A DNA stretch of 64,000 nt from Sphaerulina vaccinii (taxonomy: Eukaryota > Ascomycota > Dothideomycetes > Mycosphaerellales > Mycosphaerellaceae). Positions within the stretch are counted from its first letter, which is position 1. Each line of letters begins with the position of its first letter. Position numbers and translations under genes: made by a program. This document shows positions 39,417 to 48,517 of this stretch, in pieces. The notes under the pieces are model-generated. The model made no database searches and was not told where the DNA came from. It was given only the letters and a program-made list of their open reading frames with translations. The stretch lies in assembly GCA_022570795.1 (NCBI GenBank), contig JAKUDP010000003.1, forward strand, positions 744,001 to 808,000, read 5' to 3'.

Positions 39417-41402
39417 ATGGGAGTCGGACGTCGCATGGGAAAGAAGCAGGCCGATCCTGGACCTCTCGATGAATCGCTGGTAACGAGAAAGCGCAAGTCT
39501 GCTGCACCAACAGCTGCTCCCATCAAGAAGCAGAAAGTCGTCGAGCAGAAACCACAAAAGCCTGCGAAGACGCTGAAGAGAGCGCAGACGAACGGATCCA
39601 AACAGACGATACAAGGAAAGCCACTGAAGGTGCAGAAGAGCAAGAAGGCAGCGGTGCCGCCACCAGAAGAGTCGGACGATGCTGCTTCATTGAATGGCGA
39701 TGATGCGATTGACGATCCGGACGTGCTGGAAGATGCTGTTGGCGGCATTGCGGAGGACCTCGACTTCGATGACGACTCATTCGGCAGCGATGCGGACGAC
39801 TTTGCCGATGCGCCCAGCGACGACGACGATGTGGATGTTTCGGATACAGAAATGCGCAAGGGAAAGATGTGGTCGGATGATGAAGACTCGGATGCAGAAG
39901 AGACACTGACAGCTGCCAACATTGCTGGTCTGTCGCGGAAACTGGACCAAGAAAGAGCACAAGAAGCAGCAGAAGCAGAAGAAGAACTTCAAGACGATGC
40001 GCTACAAACAAACGTCGCAGCAGCAGAGCTTTCCGATAATGAGGAGGGAGAGAGTAGACTGGCACCAGACCTTCAACTCTTGCGCACACGAATTACCGAA
40101 ATCGTGCGTGTCCTGACATCGTTCAAAGAACTAGGAGAGCCAGGAAAGAGCAGAGCAGAGTACACCCAGTCCCTGCTCAAGGACATCTGCACATACTACG
40201 GCTACTCACCTTTCCTCGCTGAGAAGCTCTTCTCTCTCTTTCCACCTCAGGAAGCATTACAATTCTTCGATGCCAACGAGACACCTCGACCTATGGTCAT
40301 TCGTACAAACACTCTGCGAACACATCGACGAGACTTGGCGCACTCTTTGATCAATCGTGGTGTCACTCTGGAGCCTGTAGGGAAATGGTCCAAGGTCGGA
40401 CTACAAATCTTCGAATCTCAAGTCCCACTGGGAGCTACACCGGAATATCTTGCTGGACATTACATCTTGCAAGCCGCTTCATCTTTTCTTCCAGTAATGG
40501 CCCTCGCTCCACAAGAACATGAGCGTGTACTGGACATGGCTGCTGCTCCAGGAGGAAAGACCACGCATCTGGCAGCACTGATGCGAAACACTGGAGTCAT
40601 CTTCTCAAACGATAGTAACAAAGATCGTGCGAAGGGTCTGATTGGAAACATCCATCGACTGGGAGTGAAGAACACTGTTGTTTGCAATTACTCTGCTCTG
40701 GAATTCCCGAAAGTCATGGGGGGATTCGATCGTGTACTTCTCGATGCTCCTTGTTCTGGAACTGGAGTCATCGCGAAAGATGCAAGCGTGAAGACCAACA
40801 AGACAGAGGCCGACTTCCTTCGTCTTCCTCACCTTCAAAAGCAGTTATTACTCGCTGCAGTGGATTCTGTGGACCACGCGAGTAAGACTGGAGGATATAT
40901 CGTCTACTCCACTTGTTCGGTAACGATGGAGGAGAATGAACAAGTCGTACAATACGTGCTTAACAAACGACCCAACGTCAAGCTGGTACCTACTGGCCTC
41001 GTCTTCGGCAAGCCTGGATTCACGAAATACCAATCGAAACGTTTCCACCCAAGCATGAGGGAGACGAGACGGTACTACCCACACGCTTACAACGTGGACG
41101 GCTTCTTCGTGGCGAAGTTCAAGAAGGTTGCTGTTACGCCTGCGAATGCCGTCAAAGCTCAAGGAAGTGCAGAAGAAAGAAAGCAACGCAAAGAGAACGA
41201 TGAGGCTGAGGTGGAGGATGTTGACAACGAAGAAATCATTGATGACGAGAAAGAGGTTGCTGAAGACGACTTCGGTGGTTTCGACAGTGAGGAAGACAAC
41301 AAGATCATGGAACAAGCGGCGAGAAGAAAGTTGAAGAAAAAGGGTCTAAACCCAAATGCGACTGAGAGCAAAGCTGTGAAGAGCATGTTGGGTAAGAAGT
41401 AA
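39417..41402 (+). CDS. NOP2: 25S rRNA m5C methyltransferase Nop2
   Basis: Nucleolar SAM-dependent RNA methyltransferase of the NSUN/RsmB group, needed for 60S subunit assembly; yeast Nop2 makes m5C2870 of 25S rRNA. Single exon, 661 aa. The first 220 residues are basic then acidic and disordered, with nucleolar-type Lys/Arg clusters. The catalytic domain follows 'LPFLAEKLFSLFPPQEALQF'-like helices: SAM motif 'DMAAAPGGKTTHL' near 373, the 'DAPCSGTG' motif with the release cysteine near 442, and 'YSTCSVTMEENEQVV' with the nucleophile cysteine near 495. 'RYYPHAYNVDGFFVAKFKK' closes the fold. The C-terminal 90 residues are Lys/Glu-rich and disordered. All catalytic residues are present. Confidence 0.96.
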   Translation: MGVGRRMGKKQADPGPLDESLVTRKRKSAAPTAAPIKKQKVVEQKPQKPAKTLKRAQTNGSKQTIQGKPLKVQKSKKAAVPPPEESDDAASLNGDDAIDDPDVLEDAVGGIAEDLDFDDDSFGSDADDFADAPSDDDDVDVSDTEMRKGKMWSDDEDSDAEETLTAANIAGLSRKLDQERAQEAAEAEEELQDDALQTNVAAAELSDNEEGESRLAPDLQLLRTRITEIVRVLTSFKELGEPGKSRAEYTQSLLKDICTYYGYSPFLAEKLFSLFPPQEALQFFDANETPRPMVIRTNTLRTHRRDLAHSLINRGVTLEPVGKWSKVGLQIFESQVPLGATPEYLAGHYILQAASSFLPVMALAPQEHERVLDMAAAPGGKTTHLAALMRNTGVIFSNDSNKDRAKGLIGNIHRLGVKNTVVCNYSALEFPKVMGGFDRVLLDAPCSGTGVIAKDASVKTNKTEADFLRLPHLQKQLLLAAVDSVDHASKTGGYIVYSTCSVTMEENEQVVQYVLNKRPNVKLVPTGLVFGKPGFTKYQSKRFHPSMRETRRYYPHAYNVDGFFVAKFKKVAVTPANAVKAQGSAEERKQRKENDEAEVEDVDNEEIIDDEKEVAEDDFGGFDSEEDNKIMEQAARRKLKKKGLNPNATESKAVKSMLGKK

Positions 41403-41844
41403 AATCTGTACAACCTAGGAGTGTATAGACTACGCCACCAGGAACGCGGGCCACGACTTTCGACACCTTGTACAACTACGAAATGCTTCCACCACTATCC
41501 CCAGTATCACCAGCCAATTCTTTCTTGAATGATATGCGTGACCTGACAATGTTGGGGAAGAAGTAAAAGGATGTCTGCCAGTCGGCTGGCAACTCGATGC
41601 CTCGTAGTGGTCGTAACGACTGCACACTTGCCGCAGAGGCGCGTAGTGCAAGACTGGAGAACAAGCATGCGGATACACCTATCGTTGCCTGGACCAGCTC
41701 AATGACTTCATGAGCGCAGACAGAATGCTGGATGGAAGTGAATAGCAGGTCAAGCACCTGATCCTGTCTTCGCTACGGACCTTCTGAACACGTTCTCAGT
41801 AGGAGGAGAGTAGTATCTGACCCAATCATACGGTAAATGAGGTT
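41403..41844. other. intergenic, no gene seen
   Basis: 442 bp after NOP2. Minus-strand frames (41476-41757, 41430-41678) overlap in different registers; no family is recognised. Confidence 0.3.
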
Positions 41845-42272
41845 TCACAAGTTGTAGAAACTACGTTCCGACTCGGCACGAACGTCTGAAACAGGACCGA
41901 GCCTGGTCTTCGCAAGTAGAGATGGCAGTGCATCTGCGAAATCTTGAATGCGAGTCTGTCGTGTGTGCCTCGCCTGAATCGGTGGTCGCCGCTTGTAATC
42001 TGGCGTATCAAAATATTCGTAGTGCAACCCTGAAGATGAATGTGCGGAGCGGGAATGCACAGCCTTTGAGATTTTGAGGTGCGCCGTATCGATCTTGATC
42101 GATGAGCGAACTATCGTAGATGTGGACCCAATGATGGGCATAGGAGCTGGCTTTCAGGAACTGAATATTTTCGAGAACAAGTTCTCGAATCTGCGACTCA
42201 TCAAGCGTGGAGAGACTGTACTCGGCGATCTCGTTCTTGGACATTTTCCCACTGGTCAATTGACTCTCGCTT
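41845..42272 (-). pseudogene. frameshifted tail of the second HET gene
   Basis: Below the stop of the HET gene, coding-like sequence continues in two other frames. One reads 'GEDTKNPGWLNVDSLDHSV', 'EIAEYSLSTLDESQIRELV' and 'SSYAHHWVHIYDSSLIDQD' (it is open from 42394, overlapping the HET frame). The other reads 'HSSSGLHYEYFDTPDYKRR' and 'DFADALPSLLAKTRLGP' to a stop at 41845. The natural joining order suggests at least two frame changes, by mutation, sequencing error or unrecognised introns. Confidence 0.45.
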
Positions 42273-43754
42273 CTAGTGGCTTGTAGAGGAACATTCGCAG
42301 AACCTCTCACTACCGAATGGTCCAGACTGTCCACATTCAACCAACCTGGATTTTTCGTGTCTTCCCCACTGATAGCAGAGCAGCCTTTCCTCAAGTGTGC
42401 TGCGAGTTCGGATTACCCAGAAGTAGAGTAAGTGGGGATCAGAGCACCACAGCTCCGATAGCCTGGTGCTCCATACGACCGAGTTGATGTCTTCGGACCA
42501 GTCTCGAGGCGTTGCGAGGTCTGTAGGTCGTTGCTTTGAATCCAAATGTCTGATGACACCAGCGCGGCATACCTCGAGCTTGTCAGGCAGTTCCAGATAC
42601 ATGGACCAGAGGTGACCCTCTTTGACCAACAATACATCTTCAAGATGGAGGTCCAGTTTCGAGACATCATCCTTACCACCAACACCATGTGACACATCAG
42701 GAAATCTTACGACTTCGTAGATCTTGTTCTTGTATGAGTACTTCGACTGCCCCGGCTTAATGCGGAGATTCAAGCCCGCGGTGTAATCGATGCTGCTCTT
42801 CTCCTCGTAAGAGCACGCCAATTGCGCATAGGTGTGGTCTTCATTGACAAGCACAGATAGCTGGAGTCCAGCATTTGTCACGGACGACGGATAGACATTT
42901 CGGCAAGGCGTCGCTTCTTTCGCAGTGCGATAGCAATATATGTCAGGTGCGAATAGGAGTCGCATCTGATCGCGGTGATACGGTTCCCACTGGAGAATCG
43001 ACAAGTCATTAGAAGTCCTCAGTAATTCTTCTTGTAGGCGTATGAAAGCGCGATGACCTTCTCCATAAAGCAAGGGCAGATTGATTCCCATCAGCCCTAG
43101 CAGGCAGGATGCTTGATCTTCAAGCCGCGTGGTATTGCGATGGGCTGCCCATGATAGTCTCTGAGAGATGGCGAAGTCTTGGAGGTTTTTGTTGCGCTCC
43201 AATGCGGACGCACTGATGCCAGCAATTCCTGCAATTACGCGCCGAGTGATATTTCCACTAGGATAATCAACAAAGAGGTGTACTCTCTTGACCCAATGTT
43301 GATCACAAAACACGACGACTTGTGGCGCGGTCAGCTCTTGCAGAGTCCAGCCTCGAGTAGACCAGCGACAAGCTGCCAAGCTTTTCCAGAATGATACTCG
43401 ATCATCCTCATCCTTATTTGTGATATCCCAATCGGATAAGTAGACATAGCACTCTTTTGATTTGGTATACCATTGATACATTGAATTGATTGCCTCAGTC
43501 AGCTCAGCTGAGCTGTCCTTATTGATGCAGCAAGTATCGACCCAGGCATACTTGAGGCCATTGGCCTTTGCTTGTCGGCAGGTACGCTCAATCTTGGAGT
43601 AGCCTTTCATACCTTTGGCCTCATCAGTCCCAAGAAGTGCAAAAGTAACCTCTTGCTCTTCCCAAGTGTGAGATAAGATAGCATATTTTCCTGCTACTTG
43701 TCTGTCATCCATGAAATGGACCAGCTTTATGGTCTCAGTGTCTAGTAGCCACAT
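42273..43754 (-). CDS. HET-domain protein (second), HET-E-like N-terminus
   Basis: Open frame of 493 aa starting 'MWLLDTETIKLVHF', the standard beginning of HET-E/HET-D-like incompatibility proteins. HET motifs in order: 'YAILSHTWEEQEVTFALL', 'KGYSKIERTCRQAKANGLK', 'YAWVDTCCINKDSSAELTEA', 'INSMYQWYTKSKECYVYLSD' and 'RGWTLQELTAPQVVVF'. After the HET block 'ISQRLSWAAHRNTTRLEDQA' and 'SCLLGLMGINLPLLYGEG' follow, as in the family. No NACHT or WD40 part is present, so it is a HET-only protein. The last about 40 residues look out of register: the adjacent frame continues better (see the entry below it at 41845-42272), so the stop may be secondary. The HET domain itself has all usual residues. Confidence 0.85.
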   Translation of the reverse strand: MWLLDTETIKLVHFMDDRQVAGKYAILSHTWEEQEVTFALLGTDEAKGMKGYSKIERTCRQAKANGLKYAWVDTCCINKDSSAELTEAINSMYQWYTKSKECYVYLSDWDITNKDEDDRVSFWKSLAACRWSTRGWTLQELTAPQVVVFCDQHWVKRVHLFVDYPSGNITRRVIAGIAGISASALERNKNLQDFAISQRLSWAAHRNTTRLEDQASCLLGLMGINLPLLYGEGHRAFIRLQEELLRTSNDLSILQWEPYHRDQMRLLFAPDIYCYRTAKEATPCRNVYPSSVTNAGLQLSVLVNEDHTYAQLACSYEEKSSIDYTAGLNLRIKPGQSKYSYKNKIYEVVRFPDVSHGVGGKDDVSKLDLHLEDVLLVKEGHLWSMYLELPDKLEVCRAGVIRHLDSKQRPTDLATPRDWSEDINSVVWSTRLSELWCSDPHLLYFWVIRTRSTLEERLLCYQWGRHEKSRLVECGQSGPFGSERFCECSSTSH

Positions 43755-44371
43755 AGCTTCTCACGTTCTCGGCGCTGTGATCAATGCCGTATGCCTGGTT
43801 GCCGGACAGCCGTTTGGACCAGGCTGGACTCGAAAGGGATCAACTGTGGCCTGCTCTTCGTCCACGGCTCCGAGACATAGACGACTCCATGATCAGTGTC
43901 GTGAGGAAGCGGCCTGATCTTGTGCTGTTGTTCCCAAGATAGACCGGGTTGTTGCATGTACTGTTGTTGAGGAAAGGAAGTGAGGCTGGCAAGGCTGAAG
44001 AAGGAATGTCGCCAAGAATTCGGGATATACCATAATAAGTCCGAATACCCCTCAAGTCCACTATCGAAACCAACTCTGCCATCGATTGCATCAAAAACAC
44101 CAATACTACTTTACTGTCGTGCAGAACGGCATCCACTACCATCTCCAGAGGAATGCCGTACGCGACCAACCCCTTCCCTGAGAGGCCGATGACCGCACGT
44201 GTGGCCACTTCAGATAGAGGCTAGATACGTAGTCTTGAGCAGTGTTGTCAATCTGCGTCGTCCTACTCAGGTGCAGCCACGAACATCTTTATGGACCTCC
44301 AGTATCACAAACCAGCTACCAGGGTTTCTCCATTCATCTGCCACACCGGACTGGCCCCACCTGTCCCATTT
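43755..44371. other. intergenic, one weak frame
   Basis: A minus-strand frame ends at 43840 with a first ATG near 44139; it encodes about 100 aa with N-glycosylation-like 'NNST' repeats but no recognised family. Otherwise nothing is seen; it holds the HET gene promoter at its left side. Confidence 0.25.
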
Positions 44372-45073
44372 TCAGACCTCCTGCACTCCTTCGGGCTTCT
44401 CGGATGACAAGGCACCACTTTCTGATACAGCCTCTCTGCGCATCGGAGTTGGATGCTGGTCTCCAGCGGCCACTACACACCATGCCAGCCTGTTCGTCTC
44501 TGGGGCTGCAATTGGCTGCAAGCCTGGCTTCGGAGAGAAGCCAACTAGTGCATCCGACTCCGATGCGTGAAGACGCTGTAGACTGCCCTTCTCCAGTTCA
44601 GCAACGTGGTCGACAGAAGCAGTCCCTCTCACAACAGCACAAGCTTGACGCCACAAGAGACATCCAGCGAGGACGATCCCGAGCAGAGCAACCTCTACCT
44701 GTACCGCCCATCCCAAGATCCGGAATGCATTTCTGATCGGCAACCACAAGATCATCGCAGTCGACTCATGTCCTTCCAATGTACTGTATACCAGGTAGAC
44801 AGCCGCTCCGTAGTGTACCATGGCGAAGGCCTCGCATGCCAACAAACCGAAGAGATATGTAGTGAATTGATTTTCATCACTGGCGAAGAAGTCCTTTAGT
44901 TTCGAGGCGGGGTTGAGCCCGGTAGTCATGTGTGCGATGCAGAAGCTAGTGAGCATGGCCGTAGCAAGGCATCGTATGATGGCGACCGCACAAGGTGGGC
45001 CGATTGAGAGGAAGCCGAGCAAGACGAACCTCATCGAGCGGGCAGCTTCGATAGCCATAACTCCGGTCAGCAT
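44372..45073 (-). CDS. multi-pass membrane protein, probable distant member of the WP family
   Basis: Single exon, 233 aa from the ATG at 45073 (the frame is open 20 codons further). Three or four membrane segments: 'FVLLGFLSIGPPCAVAII', 'YLFGLLACEAFAMVHYGAAV' and 'VEVALLGIVLAGCLLW', then a hydrophilic tail with 'DHVAELEKGSLQRL'. That tail resembles the acidic 'ETELEEG' or 'EIQLEKGG' ends of the plus-strand neighbours, and the segment order is similar, but the 'WPK' motif is missing. It is the only one of the group on the minus strand. No outside family is recognised. Similarity is by eye and weak. Confidence 0.6.
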   Translation of the reverse strand: MLTGVMAIEAARSMRFVLLGFLSIGPPCAVAIIRCLATAMLTSFCIAHMTTGLNPASKLKDFFASDENQFTTYLFGLLACEAFAMVHYGAAVYLVYSTLEGHESTAMILWLPIRNAFRILGWAVQVEVALLGIVLAGCLLWRQACAVVRGTASVDHVAELEKGSLQRLHASESDALVGFSPKPGLQPIAAPETNRLAWCVVAAGDQHPTPMRREAVSESGALSSEKPEGVQEV

Positions 45074-45520
45074 CGTGCTGATTGTCCTTTTTGCAGAGGG
45101 AGTATCTGATGTGAACGAATCCTTCGTGTGCAAGCGAGTCGCGAGTTGAGTTGAGCTATACAGGAAACATACAAGAATGGTTTTGGATTTTCACACAGGA
45201 CACGACACTATGCCACCTGGCGCGACCAAAGTGGGTAGTTCAGACAAGCCAAGACTTACTCTCCAAGGTACTGGTAGAAAGCTTGCATATCGGTCATGAG
45301 CTTCCAGCATCCAACAGTGGCAAGCAACTGCACGGCCTCCTTGCAACCAGCACTAGCACCCCATATAGGAGCCATGGTACATCAGCAATAAATCTCAAGT
45401 CAGCTATGGCCAAGGACCCGCCTTCACTAATATACGAGGTACTTCTTCCACTGCTCGGCCACCCAACTTCACATCAATCACAAGCACCGACGAAGCACCA
45501 CCACAAGAACTTCCATCAAG
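45074..45520. promoter_or_regulatory. upstream region between divergent membrane-protein genes
   Basis: 447 bp containing both promoters. Around 45264-45290 it carries CCAAGGTACTGG followed by AAAGCTT; a similar CCAAGGTACCGG...AAAGCTT lies before the next gene (about 46163-46185), which suggests duplicated upstream DNA. Confidence 0.35.
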
Positions 45521-45925
45521 ATGCTCACTCTCTTCGACACCGTCATCATCGCCGTGATTTTTATCGTGGGCCCCATGATCGCAATCGCAACCTTCAGCTT
45601 CGGCATCGACATTCTCATCAAAAAGTTCATCTATCAGTCCTCGCCATCACCAGACTTAGCTGGAAGATGCATCCTCAACATCATCGGCTCCGTGTTGGTT
45701 ATGGCATCTTTAGTGGCTTGCTTAACTGCGATATTCGAGGATTTTGACAACGAATATGTGGAATCGCTGGCACAGGTCCTCCTAGTGGCTGCAACGGTGA
45801 TGGTGATTCCGTCTGCTGTATCAGTAGCTGGATATGGACTTGCGCGGTTGGGTCGTGGAAACAAGGCGACGACGGAGATTCAACTCGAAAAGGGAGGTCA
45901 AGTTCGAAAAGACTGTCTTTGCTGA
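45521..45925 (+). CDS. small four-segment membrane protein (WP family, short member)
   Basis: Single exon, 134 aa. Membrane segments: 'TVIIAVIFIVGPMIAIATF', 'ILNIIGSVLVMASLVACL' and 'VLLVAATVMVIPSAVSVAGY', followed by 'GLARLGRGN' and the tail 'TTEIQLEKGG'. The order (N-terminal hydrophobic stretch, middle segment, last segment, G-x-x-R-L, then T-E-x-x-L-E-x-G) matches the genes at 46372, 47336, 51941 and 53005. The loop after the middle segment is short, 'FEDFDNEYVES', and lacks WPK. No signal peptide distinct from segment 1. Function unknown; similarity to known families not seen. Confidence 0.7.
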   Translation: MLTLFDTVIIAVIFIVGPMIAIATFSFGIDILIKKFIYQSSPSPDLAGRCILNIIGSVLVMASLVACLTAIFEDFDNEYVESLAQVLLVAATVMVIPSAVSVAGYGLARLGRGNKATTEIQLEKGGQVRKDCLC

Positions 45926-46371
45926 AGAATGGAAGGCTCGTATATCTCAGCTAAGACGGTAAAAGCCAGGTTGCACTCCGCAAGCATCCATCACATGAGG
46001 AGGGATGCTTAGCTTGACGAGGTCCTACGTATGGACGAAGTTGACTGGACCGAGAGAAGAGTGATAGAGCCTACTCCTTCAGCGGGAATCTGCGTCGCTC
46101 GCGGTCTTGTTCTCCCGCCAAGGAACTGCGGGCGGCGCAGGAAAGCTCAGATTCCTGGCCCAAGGTACCGGAGAAAAGCTTACTCAAGTTTCACAAGTGG
46201 CCAAAATATGCCAGACTCCACGAATGTCTTCAGAACACAGAACTTTAACGGCGACTCACGGCTCCAGATCTGTGTTGAGAAGAATTACTGCTTGCACTGT
46301 CGAGTTTCCTCCTGGCTTCTTCCTACGTTCACAGCCACGACAACATCAACGCATCGAAAGACATCGTCATA
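45926..46371. other. intergenic within the membrane-protein array
   Basis: 446 bp. It includes the CCAAGGTACCGG...AAAGCTT block (about 46163-46185) that resembles DNA before the preceding gene. No independent gene seen. Confidence 0.35.
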
Positions 46372-46917
46372 ATGCTCGAACTCTTCAGCTGGATCGTCAA
46401 AGCATTGATCGTAATGATCATGATCCTACTCTTCTTACTGTGCTGGGCCGCAGTCGTCGCCATTCCCTGGTTCAGCATCCTAAGCATTGAATCGGTCCTT
46501 GAGAGGTTCGTCGATGAAAGGCAAGAAGACGAAGAACATGTTCGCTGGGGACCATTCCGCCGACGACACTACTTCGCAGCACTTGGAGGATGCTTCAGCT
46601 TTAGCTCGCTTATCGGCAATGTCAACTTCGCTGTCGCTGAGGTGGATAAGACCTGGCCATGAGGGCGCGAGACGTCTCCGAGCTTCTTTCCTGCAGTATG
46701 GATCGTTATCAAGATACACGCCTGGCTCCTGTTGCAGGTTGGTGTGGTCACTGGAACAGTGTTAGTACTGTTATTGAGCATGGTCTTGTTGGGATATGGA
46801 ATCACGCGGCTGCTATGCGGGCGCAGAAGTGTCAAATTGACGACGCAGTCAGGGGACATAGAAGAAGGCCTGATCGCTTTAGGCTGTGACCAGAGTGAGA
46901 ACTTGAGCCATCCATGA
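46372..46917 (+). pseudogene. WP-family membrane protein with an in-frame TGA
   Basis: A continuous 182-codon frame broken only by TGA at 46660-46662 (codon 97). Before it: segments 'ALIVMIMILLFLLCWAAVVA' and 'FAALGGCFSFSSLIGNVNFA', then 'EVDKTWP'. After it, same frame: 'GRETSPSFFPAVWIVIKIHA', the last segment 'VLVLLLSMVLLGYGITRLL' and 'TTQSGDIEEG'. In the paralogues 'WP' is followed by K or R, so the TGA stands where CGA would encode Arg, a single C-to-T change. Either a recent nonsense mutation, or readthrough (TGA-G) producing short and long forms. Without readthrough the product lacks the last segment and tail. Confidence 0.7.
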
Positions 46918-47335
46918 GCTGCAGTATCCGTCTCCAATTATGCTCTGCTCAAGCGCCGACACGTCGCGTCGCTAAGCGCGGAGATCGCAAGCTGGCAGAG
47001 ACGAGGTTAGCCGTGTCTCTACGAATAGGCACGGACCAAGGTATGCCACGTCCAGAGAGGGTGCGGGATGAATTCGAAGGCGTCTCCGGAGAAGTCGTCT
47101 GACGGCAGGCCGCGAATAGTTGAGTGGATACTGTTTACTCCTTCCGAAATCTGGTTCTGGCAGTCCCCGAGCCATGGTCGACCTTTCGAAGCAAGAACCA
47201 CAATTTACTGCCACATTCAAGGCTGTGCAAACCTACATATTCCATATCACATAACACTTCTCATAAAACTTCATCCAAGACACCATACTTCAAGAATCAT
47301 CAAAAGCATCTCTGTCGACGAACAATAATCAAGCC
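46918..47335. other. intergenic within the membrane-protein array
   Basis: 418 bp before the 367-aa member. Small frames on both strands are not protein-like. Holds the promoter of the next gene. Confidence 0.3.
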
Positions 47336-48439
47336 ATGAACACGTCCTCCTCAGAAAACGTCAACATGTCCAGCGAATATGGAGAACTACCGGATGACAT
47401 CTTTAAAGTCGTCGTCTGGTTCATATTGCTCCCATTCTACGCTGCCGGTTACTTTTTCTTTGCGATCTTCTGCATCATAGTGCTGGAACTCTTCCTTCTC
47501 CTCTGGTTCGCATCAGCCTCTATACCGATGCTGCTGGCATTTGGTATCGAATTCCTCATCGCTACTCTCCTTGGCGAAGTCTTTCTACCATCGAATATAC
47601 TCGGTTCTCCAGAAGAACATGATTCTCCTTTGGAACTCGAAGGATTTAGCCATTCTCCGGACGATGCGCTAGGCACCACTCGATCGGAAGGTGACGGCGA
47701 AAGCTCGCGATCAGAAGTCGAACAAGGCTATGGACCACCAGAGACTGTGGAAGATGACGAAGGAACACCTCGAGCGCAAGATATCGAGCAAAGCTCCCAA
47801 GCAGGAGAGGCTGGACGAAGCTCTCCATCAGACGACGCTGATCAACCGCCAGCATACACTCCAAGGGCAAGAGACGAAGCTGAGGGCATTGCTGCACCCA
47901 AGAGCACTTCAGAGAAGCCTCGTACGAAGTTGAATTTCGAACGCACGCGAGGGAGCGCACTCATGTTCATCGGAATTCTTGGGACGACAGCAACGCTTGT
48001 CTGGTCCATGGTGATCATAGTGAAGACAACGCATGAGATCTGGCCCAGAGACGAGAAAGGTGAGGCAGCTTCACTTGGACCGCTTGATGGCTGGTATAAA
48101 CTGGTGCTCCGTGCTGCATGGAGTGCGCTAGGGAGAGTGTTCATACACTTCCTTCCTGTTGCTGCGGTACTACTGGTTGTCACGCTTATAGCATGTGGCA
48201 TCGTGCGATTGATGAGGAGGATGAAGGTTGTACGCAATGATGAAGAGCAGCCGACTACAATTTTCCCGACGCAGGAGACGGAGCTGGAGGAGGAGGTGAG
48301 CACTGGAGTTGGCTCGAGCTTGGGAACGAAGTCTCTACTTTCAGGATCTGGTCGAGCAGTGGACATGATCCCCAGCCAAGAGCAAGAGGCTAGAGCATGG
48401 TCAGAAGCATGGTCAGAGGCTTCCGTCTCTGGGTCATAA
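47336..48439 (+). CDS. WP-family membrane protein with long acidic loop
   Basis: Single exon, 367 aa, the largest of the array. Segments: 'VVVWFILLPFYAAGYFFFA' and 'IVLELFLLLWFASASIPMLL', then about 110 residues of acidic Ser/Pro/Glu linker ('PEEHDSPLELEG' to 'PPAYTPRARDEAEG') not found in the other members. Then 'ALMFIGILGTTATLVWSMVI', 'THEIWPRDEKGEAASLGPLD', 'FLPVAAVLLVVTLIACGIV', 'RLMRRMK' and 'QETELEEEVSTG'. The WP motif, LGP motif, GIVRLM and ETELEE tail are all present, so this links the group best. The 'PPAYTP' in the linker resembles a PPxY ubiquitin-ligase-binding site. No known family recognised. Topology probably puts the tail and linker on one face of the membrane. Confidence 0.78.
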   Translation: MNTSSSENVNMSSEYGELPDDIFKVVVWFILLPFYAAGYFFFAIFCIIVLELFLLLWFASASIPMLLAFGIEFLIATLLGEVFLPSNILGSPEEHDSPLELEGFSHSPDDALGTTRSEGDGESSRSEVEQGYGPPETVEDDEGTPRAQDIEQSSQAGEAGRSSPSDDADQPPAYTPRARDEAEGIAAPKSTSEKPRTKLNFERTRGSALMFIGILGTTATLVWSMVIIVKTTHEIWPRDEKGEAASLGPLDGWYKLVLRAAWSALGRVFIHFLPVAAVLLVVTLIACGIVRLMRRMKVVRNDEEQPTTIFPTQETELEEEVSTGVGSSLGTKSLLSGSGRAVDMIPSQEQEARAWSEAWSEASVSGS

Positions 48440-48517
48440 CCATGCACATGAGCACTCCGACAGCCACCACTGAAACGGGGACTCGAGAATGGAGTCATTT
48501 CAAAGGTATCTCTTCCT

